Origin: Urechis unicinctus
Lineage: Eukaryota; Annelida; Polychaeta; Xenopneusta; Urechidae
Assembly: GCA_034190875.2 (NCBI GenBank)
Contig: CM067349.1
Location: 10,754,082 to 10,818,081, forward strand
DNA length: 64,000 nt
Direction of reading: 5' to 3'
Below are positions 54,693-64,000 of this stretch, piece after piece (within the stretch, counting starts at the first letter, position 1; every line of letters begins with the position of its first letter). A program made the position numbers and the translations under genes. Under the pieces are notes generated by a model. It searched no databases. It saw nothing but the letters and a program-made list of their open reading frames with translations, and had not been told where the DNA came from.

Positions 54693-55031
54693 TCAATTTT
54701 GTAAATAGGAAATAAACAGTTTATAGCCTCTCATACAATAAGTAGCGGTTTTTAGCAGAAGTGTACCGGCCCACCACCACATTATAACATAAAAATACGT
54801 ATCTACTGACAGCATAATTAAATGGGCTTGGGTCTGTAAAAGAACTTGGATGCGGTCGCTAAGCTTAACAATAGCAAAGCTACAAAAAATGAACGCGACG
54901 AGAAGGATACTAATGTGTGGCGCCACCCAGAGAGTGAAACCGAAATAGCTTATAAGACACGCAACAAACAGTGAATACTTCGCGCTGCCTTGGGCGCACC
55001 TCGCGCAGTGTATATCCATTGCTATAGGCAT
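54693..55031 (-). CDS. Possible small membrane protein or exon, unassigned
   Basis: 112-codon minus-strand frame starting with ATG at 55031. It is strongly hydrophobic, with three stretches long enough to cross a membrane: about residues 19-37 (YSLFVACLISYFGFTLWV), 41-54 (ISILLVAFIFCSFA) and 78-93 (YFYVIMWWWAGTLLL). It matches no family I know. The 5' part is somewhat GC-richer than its surroundings. Two (TA)n tracts lie just upstream. It may be a real short gene, an exon of a transporter, or chance; chance is the likeliest. Confidence 0.2.
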   Translation of the reverse strand: MPIAMDIHCARCAQGSAKYSLFVACLISYFGFTLWVAPHISILLVAFIFCSFAIVKLSDRIQVLLQTQAHLIMLSVDTYFYVIMWWWAGTLLLKTATYCMRGYKLFISYLQN

Positions 55032-55054
55032 AAGCTTTTATTATGCTATATCTG

Positions 55055-56165
<1,111 letters not shown>

Positions 56166-56243
56166 TGGTGTGCCGGGTGTATTTTCTATTGATTGCAACC
56201 TAAATGGACGTTGCGAGCCGGAGTATTTTTCCTTGGAAATGCA

Positions 56244-58000
56244 TTACTCTGACTCGCATTCGTCTACAATGGTGTCTATTTTTTCGGCTAATCGTGTTTC
56301 GTGAAGTTCTTTCAGAGCTTCTTTGAGGACCTCTACTGATGCTCGTCGTCCTGCGTGTGCGTGCCAGCTCACCAGAGATTGATAAGCCTGCTCCTGGAGC
56401 TGCCCGTGGTTCTCATGTTCAATGCTTTTGATATCATTGTCGACATCGGCGGAATGTTTGTCGTACGGTAGAACACGAGCAAGATCTTTCCAGTGATGAC
56501 CAATGCTCGTCTTGACCATCCTAAATGCTTTGTACAACTCTGCATTCCAAATAACAATGCTAGACATTTACGTAAATGGATCCCGGTGATAAGCGGTGAA
56601 TGGCTGATTCTAGAGACAATATTCGACATGCGTATTCGACTGACATCATCATAAAATAGCTTACCTTTTGAATGTCTTGACATTTGTCGCTGGAAATTGG
56701 CCGATTTCTTCTTAACACTTGAAGATATTTGGCGGGAAAATGTGACAGACGGTCTCTTCTTATGCGACTCCGAGTGCATTTTCCGGTTAAGGGCGGTTTC
56801 CAGTGACTCTAACCGCGCCTGTGATGAGAATAATTCCTCCATCAGCTTTTTCTTTTTGCTACCCAGCGATTTAACCTTTTTCCCTAGAGAATCTACGTCG
56901 GCCTCAGATATTTCGAATTCTGTCATTAAGTTTTGTTTATGCGCAATCATCTTTTCCAATCGCTTTTTCTTGCGTTGCAGGTGATCTAGCTTTGCTGAGT
57001 GTCCTCTCATATTGTGGTACAGGCGCGAGTTAACATTACATGGAATACTTTCTGACGGTGGTGTTTTTGGGGTGTCATTGGTGCAGTGTATTTCAACCTC
57101 GCTATCATCAGTTTCATGCCGTGCTTCGGTAACCAGGTCGGCCGGATAGAGTTCTCGGAGCCGGCTTCTACATTTGTACACGGCTTTTGAGGAAGCAACG
57201 ATTTCGACTTCAACCTTGGTTTTCTTCGTCTCCAGCCGAGCTATTTCCTCCCACAGCGCTTCTATGATCTCATCAATGTCCGTAAATTCACTGTGTCTCT
57301 GCTTGAGCATTGCTACTGCCTTGTTGTATTCATGAGTGACAGTGCAGGATTGTTGTTCGCATTCTCTAATATTATCGCGGATTTCATCAATCTCTCGTTT
57401 CAAATGATCCACATAGACTTTGTCACTCCGTAGCCAATCTTGCGCAGTATTCACCACGCACTCAAGCTTCAATATCATCTCAGGTCCAGCTCTTAATGCT
57501 GGGAATTTGTCACAATGTAGCGCTTCTGCTACTTCTCCAGAAAAGTCTTTATCCGTGAAGAATTTGCTGGATATTGGTAATCCCACTTTAATGTTACGCG
57601 ATATCTTATCAAAGTCATCCAAAATATCCCGTATACACGATACTCGTATTTTAAGAGTCTTATAAAACTCATCGTCCGAGATACTAAGTTTCTCGTATTT
57701 GGAACAATGCGCCTCAAGCAGCACTAGTACATCATCGTGGAAGGTTTCCTTCACATCCTCCAATGTGCCAATTAGATTGTGCAGATTGTCTGAAAACGCC
57801 TTAATCTTGTTGTGGTATTCAGCGAGAACCAGCGGTCCTCGCACATCGGTTTTACACATACGGAGTAAGTCATCAAAATCGAAGTTCTTCACGTCAGAAG
57901 ACGGTGCGCATTCGGCAACCTTCGTCATAGCATCTTCAATCGAGGAGAGATAATGCAGTCTCTCATGCTCACCATAGAAATTCTGATTCGCCTCGACCAT
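56244..58000 (-). CDS. Coiled-coil protein with C-terminal death domain (two exons)
   Basis: Host gene in two exons: 58000-56665 and 56539-56244, joined across a 125-bp GT-AG intron, giving 543 residues ending at TAA. Residues 1-190 are acidic, probably helical, with no motif I know. About 193-285 and 335-408 are charged heptad-like coiled coils, separated by an acidic Pro/Ser/Thr linker (296-320). Residues 410-445 are basic and Ser-rich. Residues 446 to about 533 match a death domain: the helix-2 pattern [10 protein letters not shown], then IKSIEHE, then [19 protein letters not shown] and a final [13 protein letters not shown]. Death domains pair with other death domains in cytoplasmic apoptosis or innate-immune signalling; coiled coils would add self-assembly, so an adaptor or scaffold role is inferred. 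I cannot name an orthologue. The ATG at 58000 is the first after an in-frame TGA, but upstream exons are possible because coding-like sequence extends slightly 5' of it. A (TA)n tract lies just past the 3' end. Confidence 0.85.
56540..56664 (-). other. Intron of the death-domain gene
   Basis: On the minus strand the donor reads AAAAG/GTAAGC and the acceptor GGAATGCAG/AGTTG. The length is 125 bp and the intron is phase 1. Removing it moves the reading frame from the coiled-coil frame into the death-domain frame, creating a GAG codon across the junction. The unspliced frame happens to stay open through the intron but then reads the death-domain exon out of frame. A nearer AG (CTAG, intron 105 bp) would keep the wrong frame. 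Inferred from sequence only; no transcript evidence. Confidence 0.8.
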
Positions 58001-58878
58001 CGTCTTGTTGATATCCCGCAGGGAATTTGCAAGGAATGAAATTCACAACACATATGTGTGCTCCTGTTGTAGTATGGGCAAGAGTTAGGGATGGCAGCAC
58101 ACATAATTAAGGATAGTTTTCTGATATTGTTCATGATTTAGATGTTGCCTGGTCTTGTTTATTCAACCGTTTTTCATTGCATGTACATGCCATTATCTAT
58201 ATGTAAATTTAACAAATAACTACGAAAAAACACAGCCAATCCGATAAAACTTACAACACCTCATTGACCTCAGCCCAGTAAATAGATGTATCACTCAGTG
58301 GCATCACTCAGTAGTAAACCAAAGGTAAAGTGGACCTTTTTCAGTTGGTTCCACGTTAGATTAACGATTCATTGAAGGCTACGATAACGACGAAGAAACG
58401 GGACATTCAAGCATGTGATGAGACCCACGTGATTATGAGTAAGCCATGCATCATTTGATCGCCTTTCTATTCCCATTTGAGCACATCTTCTAACTAACTA
58501 TGCCGCCCTTAACCGTTGAATTTCAAGCATTTTGAACGCAAGTCAAGATGTTTGTTTAATCGTTCATCTAGGTTTCTGTCGGATGATAATGTTATCAAAT
58601 AGGTAATAATAAATGTGCATGGCGTGTTCGAAACATGCCAATGCCTGCTCGCGGCATTGCTAGAAGCGCCATGCAAAGCATCCTATCAGAAGAGTCCATT
58701 ATTTAGCCCACCACCCAGCACAATGAGACCTGTGTGTGCTTTTGCTTAATTTGGTGGGAGACTTCTTTCTCTCCCCGATGTAACATAAGCTGCTTACAAA
58801 ACGTTTTGTAGCAGCAGAATTGCCATCATGGTGCGTGTTATGGTATCAGATCAGTTATAAATCTAGTAAAATAAACAG
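58001..58878. other. Upstream flank of the death-domain gene
   Basis: AT-rich sequence holding the presumed 5' part of the minus-strand gene. In the minus sense an in-frame TGA lies 45 bases before the ATG. I see no clear TATA box or start site. Extra upstream exons cannot be excluded. Confidence 0.4.
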
Positions 58879-59049
58879 AATGGAGCCACCGAGGTTTCGC
58901 GGGGCTTACGTTTTTAAGATAAGCCTCTTCAGCGACCTAGAAACACGTACATACGAAATGAAGTTGGCTTTTGATACAGATGTAAACTTCTCAAAGGAGC
59001 TTGCGTATACGACTGTACACGGAAACACAAGAAGAGTAAAACAGCATTA
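58879..59049 (+). CDS. Possible small ORF or terminal exon, unassigned
   Basis: ATG at 58879 starts a 56-codon frame with balanced, protein-like composition (MEPPRFRGAYVFKISLF, then ETRTYEMKLAFDTD). It ends TAA-TAA and overlaps an AATAAA at the stop. An acceptor-like AAACAG precedes the ATG by one base, so it could be a last exon rather than a whole gene. No domain recognised. It lies on the strand opposite the death-domain gene. Confidence 0.25.
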
Positions 59050-59214
59050 ATAAATCAATGCAGCAGTTTTTGTAAATAATGGTTATTAGAAGAGCAGGAG
59101 TGTTGTACACGAGTCTTAAGCATAAGACAGCGTTTGTCGCTTAAGCATAGATATAAATTGCTCAGGCTATAGATATCACTATTTGGTGTATAATTGTAAA
59201 CTATACAAAATCCT

Positions 59215-59258
59215 TAAACACACACACACACACATGCAAACAAATATATATATATATA

Positions 59259-59297
<39 letters not shown>

Positions 59298-59373
59298 TAT
59301 ATATATATATATATATATATACATAGATATATATACATATATAATATATATAGAGATATATAGATATATATGC

Positions 59374-59462
<89 letters not shown>
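59215..59462. repeat. (CA)n/(TA)n microsatellite
   Basis: Short ACACAC run (59218-59235), then imperfect and finally pure TA (59376-59459). Confidence 0.95.
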
Positions 59463-60126
59463 TTCATGCATACATATGGTAGAATAGGCATGCGTTGTTT
59501 TAAATAAATAACGTCATAAGTGACTTATGGCTGTGGATTAAAGCTTTACTGAGCGTAGCTGCAAATTGTATCTTCACACTCCGGCTCTTGCCGTATGTCA
59601 TTATACGTTTATACCATTCAGATAAAGTCGAAGGAGGTGACCTAAAAGCTCATTCCGTCCGTGAAACACGCAAAAGTATCTGCTGATAGCTAGCATAAAA
59701 ACCATTCCGAGGCTTGGAGCCAACGCTGCCTATTCGTTTGCACTCATTTGTCACACATTTCTTAGATCAAAGACCTCTAACATCAGAAGCACAGGATACA
59801 GCCACAGACGTCGACTGGCATACCATGAAATGTAATGCCAAGCCGAAATAGGCGAGGTAATCTATCGAGTGGGCGACAGCGCATAAAGCTATTAAGCGCA
59901 ACCTATTTTCAGGCTCAGTATAGCACAGGATTCATCAAAGCTCAAATTTAGTTATTTTCAAAACCTAAAATATTCATTCGGTTCAAAACAACCAGTCGTT
60001 GGCATTCAAAAGAGGAGTTCGATTTCATTCGGTTTAAGTGATGTCTATACTTGCCAGATTCTGAACAAAATGAATACAGGGTTTATTAACAGACCAATAT
60101 ATTTTCCACTGTTTACAGTAAGCAAT
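59463..60126. other. Interval before Gypsy element 2
   Basis: Unique AT-rich sequence up to the putative LTR. No gene recognised. Confidence 0.5.
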
Positions 60127-60289
60127 TGTGATACCCCCCAATTATTGACATAATAAATGACTACTTTATACTAGTTGTGATAGCATTAGCCGTGTGGCGC
60201 TATAGTCGGTTCCGTTCCTGCAGTTCCAGAATAAACACGTGAAAACCTCAATGGATCTGTATGTGATTTCCATACAGTAGAATGTCACA
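60127..60289 (+). repeat. Putative 5' LTR of Gypsy element 2
   Basis: Starts TGTGATACCCCCC and ends AATGTCACA, giving short inverted ends (TGTGA / TCACA). It holds AATAAA at 60230-60235 and lies three bases before a tRNA-Ser primer site. Boundaries are inferred from these marks, since the partner LTR is outside the window. Confidence 0.7.
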
Positions 60290-60292
60290 TTT

Positions 60293-60308
60293 TGGCGACG
60301 AGAATGGG
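60293..60308 (+). other. Primer-binding site, tRNA-Ser(GCT) type
   Basis: TGGCGACGAGAATGGG matches the reverse complement of the tRNA-Ser(GCT) 3' end plus CCA (CCCATCCTCGTCGCCA, from general knowledge) at 15 of 16 positions. Confidence 0.75.
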
Positions 60309-60516
60309 AAACCGTAAGCCCAAAATATCCAGAGAAGTGAGTGTTCATTAATTTCTAAACGAACCCCCGTGTAAAGTCTATTGATTTTAATGGTTAAGTC
60401 GGAATCCGTCCCGCTCGAATTTCGTGATGTACGAAACGATCGCATTTGACCTCCCTGACCTTTGAACTACGAAATAGTGTCAAGGAGATTTCTGTATTCA
60501 AAATATAGAAAACAAC

Positions 60517-61330
60517 ATGCCGACGCACGGACATTTAAACTCATTCAATGTGAATGAGGACTGGAACAGTTTTAAGGATCAATTGGAGTTCTACTTTCTG
60601 GCTAACGATGTCAATGACGATAATAAGAAGAATGCCATTCTGTTGAGTTGTTGTGGACCTGAAACATACATGCTCGGAATCTTGTACAGCCGAGTCGATT
60701 GACTGACAAGAACTATCCGGATATTGTGAAGCTGTAAACTGATCATTTCTGTCCAAAACCATCTGCAGCCATCCATCGAGCCAAATTTAACTAATCTTAC
60801 AGAGAACCAGGCCAGTCAGTTTCTGAATTTATTGCTGAGCTGAAACGACGTTCTGAACATTGCGTAAATTTGGTGATCAATTGGAACAAAATTTGGCAGA
60901 TCAGATATTGATGGGTATTCGTCATGAACGGATAATGAAAGCATTGTGTGATGTGACTGACTTGACATATGCTAAGGCATTGGACATTGCTTTAAGTTAT
61001 GAAGCCACAGATAAGAGTGTATCAGTACTTCAATCATCAAGCACCAAGTCACAAGCCATCAATGATTCACCTGGTGCCTTAGGACATAGGGTGCATAAAA
61101 TGCAAGCCAAGAAAGGTTATGGCAAGCTTGGAAATAATAAGCCATCATTCCAACCACCCCAACATCAACAACAAAAAGAGTGTTATCGTTGCCTCTTTCA
61201 AAAACATCATCACAGCAAATATTTCGCTAGAGATATGATTTACAACTATTGTCACAAGAAAAGACACATTGTCAAGGCATTTAGAAAGAAAAATGGTTGT
61301 CAAATTCAAAAGACATGTTATATCCCCGAA
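60517..61330 (+). pseudogene. gag region of Gypsy element 2 (fossil)
   Basis: The start near 60517 carries the WNSFKDQLEFYFLAND pattern followed by KKNAILLSCCGPETY, recognisable as Mag/K02A2.6-type Gag. Downstream, at about 60890-61010, is the ADQILMGIRHERI / YAKALDIALSYEA stretch. A degraded nucleocapsid Cys-His part (CYRCLFQKHHHSK) follows at about 61180-61290. Part of a broken element. Confidence 0.82.
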
Positions 61331-61399
61331 CAACCACTACAGACCATAACCACCAATGACATCGTGGAAGAATCCCTACATACTGTTTACTCTGTCAGT

Positions 61400-64000
61400 G
61401 ACCGGATCGGTCCTGCGCCTCCGCTTATGGCAGTGATGGAAGTACACCGAAAAGAGCTTGAAATAGAAATTGACACAGGAGCGTCAGCCACTCTGATGAG
61501 TAAAACAAAATGTGAGGAATTTTTCCAGTCAAAGCAGCTCAAGAATAGTAGATGTAGTCTATCCACCTATACAAATGAGAAAATCAAAGTGGAAGGAGAA
61601 ATTGAAGTCTCAGTCAAACATAATGGACGGTAAAAGAATCTGCCCATTCTAGAAGTATCTGGTAGTGGTCCAACACTACTGGGTAGGAACTTGCTGCAGC
61701 ATGTCAAAGTCCACTTGGGCGAGGTACATGCTATCAATGTACACGGTACATCTAAAATCAACCAGTTGCTAGAACAGTATGATGAACTGTTTACTGATGA
61801 GCTAGGTCAGCTTAAAGGAGTATCCGCACAACTACAAGTACCTGCTGATGCTAGACCGTGCTTCTTCAAAGATTCCTATGGACCTATTCCCTATGGACTG
61901 AGGGATCGAGTTAATAAAGAGATTGATAATCTGGAAGCACAAGGTGTAATAGAAAAGATCCAGCATTCTGATTGGGCAGCCCCAATTGTACCAGTAGTTA
62001 AACGCGATGGAAAGAAGATAAGATTATGTGGTGACTACAAGGTGACTGTCAACTCTGTAGCAAAAACAGACACATATGCAATTCCGCGTGTGGAGGATCT
62101 ATATGCTAGACTTTCTGGTGGACAAAAGTTAAGTAAACTAGATCTCAGTAATGCGTACCTGCAAGTAACACTACATCCGGATTGCAGGAAGTTCACTACA
62201 GTCAACACACCACGTGGACTGTTTCAATACAAACGTTTACCGTTTGGCATTTCGTCAAGTCCGGGAATCTTCCAGCGATGTATGGACAACTTGCTTGGTG
62301 ACCTACCTGGTGTATGTTGCTACTTGGATGATGTGCTTGTATCCGCATCATCTGTAGAGGAACATCTCTCGATTCTGGAAAGAGCATTCCACCGTCTCTG
62401 TACAACAGGATTGCTTCTAAAGAAGGACAAGTGCACCTTCTTATCCAGTGAAGTATCATATCTAGGACGCAAGATTGATGCATCGGGTCTGCATCCTCTT
62501 GACGACAAAGTGAGAGCTATCGCATGCGCTCCACATCCAACATTTATAGCTGAGCTGAGATCGTACTTGGGCATGCTTATCTATTACAGTAAATTACTAC
62601 CTGTTTTGGCTACCATACTCGCTCCGCTTCATCACCTACAGAGGAAAGATGTTGTATTCAAGTGGGGTGATTCTCAAACATCCGCATCCAACAAGTCAAA
62701 AGAACTTTTGAATTCCTCTCAGTTGTTGGTACATCATGATCAGGATCAGTCAGTGGTTGTTTCACGTGACGCATCTCCATACTGCGTTGGGGCCGTTATG
62801 TCCCACGTATTCCCTGATAGTACAGAAAAGCCAATTGCTTTTGCTTCAAGATCGCTCAGCGTTGCCGAAAAGACTTACTCTCAGCTTGATAAAGAAGGCT
62901 TAGCTGTCATATTTGCTGTACGCAAATTTCATCAATATATCTTTGGGGACGCAAATTCTCTATTATGACTGATCATAAACCTTTGTTGGGTTTGCTAGGG
63001 GAACTACGCCTGTACCAGTGATGGCGTCTCCTCGTGTTCAACGCTGGTCACTGATACTAGGGACATATGACTACCACCTAGTTTATAGACCTGGATCTGC
63101 TAACGCCAACGCTGATGCAATGAGTTACTCCAGCAAGGTTGGCCTAAAGGTCTACAAGTGTGATGAACTTTTGAAACCCTATGCTAGCAGAAGGATGGAA
63201 CTCAGCATAGAAGAAGGATGAACTTTTGAAACCTTATGCTAGCAGAAGGATGGAACTCAGCATAGAAGATGGATGTATCTTGTGGGGTGTTCGTCTGGTT
63301 ATTCCCCCACAAGGTCGGAAGAGAATTCTTGATGAATTACACACCGCTCATCCGTGTGTTACCAAAATGAAAACATTAGCTCGGAGCTATGTGTGGTGGC
63401 CACACATTGACGTGGACATTGAGTCAGTGGTGCGTGAATGCAACAGTTGTCAAGCTATTCGCAAACCTTTCCCAGAAGCGCCCCTACATCCTTGGGAATG
63501 GCCCGATACCCCCTGGGATCGCTTCCATATTGATTACGCTGGTCCATTTATGGGTAAAATGCTATTGATCATAGTGGATGCATGTTCTAAATAGATTGAC
63601 TGTCATCCAGCACCTCAACAGTAACCATCGCGAAATTGACTGAAAATGGTCTTCCAGGGACAATTGTGAGTGACAATGGATCGTCATTCACCAGTGAGGA
63701 ATTCCATAATTTTACTCGCTCAAATGGCATCCAACATATCACATCCAGCCCGTGGCATCCCGCTACCAACGGATTGGCGGAAAGAGCTGTTCAGACTATG
63801 AAATCTGGTGTTAGAAAGATTGAAGGAGGAACTTAGGAAAGTAAAGTGTCACGCTTCCTGGCTCAATATAGAATCACGCCTCACAGCACCACCGGTGTTA
63901 CACCATCAGAACTGTTAATGAAACGTAAAGTCAGATCACGCCTGGATCTTATTCGTCCAAGCATCACAACACGTGTTCAATATTGATAGTTTGCATTTTG
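61400..64000 (+). pseudogene. pol region of Gypsy element 2 (fossil, runs off window)
   Basis: Protease (EIDTGASATLMSK, about 61470); reverse transcriptase (about 61850-62600), with GVIEKIQHSDWAAPIVPV, LSKLDLSNAYLQV, the LPFGISSSPGIFQR stretch and the catalytic YLDDVLV; RNase H (about 62740-62960, SRDASPYCVGAVMS, YSQLDKEGLAVIFAV); then integrase with the HHCC zinc part (HTAHPCVTKMK...CNSCQ), a core start FHIDYAGPF and the DNGSSFTSEEF and HPATNGLAERAVQ blocks. The C-terminal integrase part reaches the window end. Broken, with several breaks. Confidence 0.88.

Larger units (their letters stand above)
60127..64000 (+). mobile_element. Ty3/Gypsy LTR retrotransposon, Mag/K02A2.6-like, 5' part, broken
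   Basis: Begins with a putative 163-bp LTR, a tRNA-Ser primer site and a leader, then gag, protease, reverse transcriptase, RNase H and integrase, and runs off the window before any 3' LTR. The Gag start (pattern FYFLANDVNDDNKKNAILLS) and the tRNA-Ser primer suit the Mag / K02A2.6-like lineage of animal Gypsy elements. The coding part is broken in several places. Age cannot be estimated without the second LTR. Confidence 0.88.

Noticed and set aside
56369-56664. Reading the first exon frame of the death-domain gene straight on to 56369
   Set aside because: It stays open by chance, but passes through the intron and reads the death-domain exon out of frame. The clear domain lies in the frame reached by splicing.
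56560-56664. Alternative 105-bp intron ending at CTAG/CATTG
   Set aside because: Its length is a multiple of three, so it would keep the wrong frame for the death domain.

Overview
The window is AT-rich eukaryotic DNA. GT-AG splicing in the one convincing host gene, a death domain (an animal apoptosis/immune fold), Ty3/Gypsy elements with tRNA-Leu and tRNA-Ser primer sites, and abundant long (TA)n microsatellites all point to an animal genome, most likely an invertebrate. The species cannot be told from the sequence. It is gene-poor: nearly all short open frames are chance frames or (TA)n read as Ile-Tyr repeats.

Layout. (1) About 1-34000 is dominated by a kilobase-scale repeat array. Three near-identical direct copies (A1 6895-12818, A2 12819-17961, A3 17962-22720) are followed by a shorter related unit present twice (B1 22254-25619, B2 25620-29720). 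More diverged relatives flank the array (A0 1-4760 and A-prime 32390-33900). (TA)n tracts sit between and inside units. At three places the copies look like interleaved mosaics of two sequences, which suggests consensus or assembly trouble, or else complex rearrangement. (2) 34590-35660 is a GC-richer block with coding-like but degraded frames of unknown family, followed by a degenerate ACTC-type repeat (35690-36110). (3) 38573-42971 is a complete-looking but broken Ty3/Gypsy LTR retrotransposon, with 139-bp LTRs differing at one base and a 5-bp target duplication. (4) 43000-56000 holds no gene I can support, only microsatellites. (5) 56244-58000, minus strand, is a two-exon host gene for a coiled-coil protein with a C-terminal death domain. 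(6) 60127 to the window end is the 5' part of a second, broken Ty3/Gypsy element of Mag/K02A2.6 type, cut by the window edge.

The most useful items are the coiled-coil/death-domain gene (543 residues after removing a 125-bp intron), the tandem array with its interleaved junctions, and the foreign-looking GC-rich block. I see no CRISPR, no operon, and no rRNA or tRNA gene that I can support.
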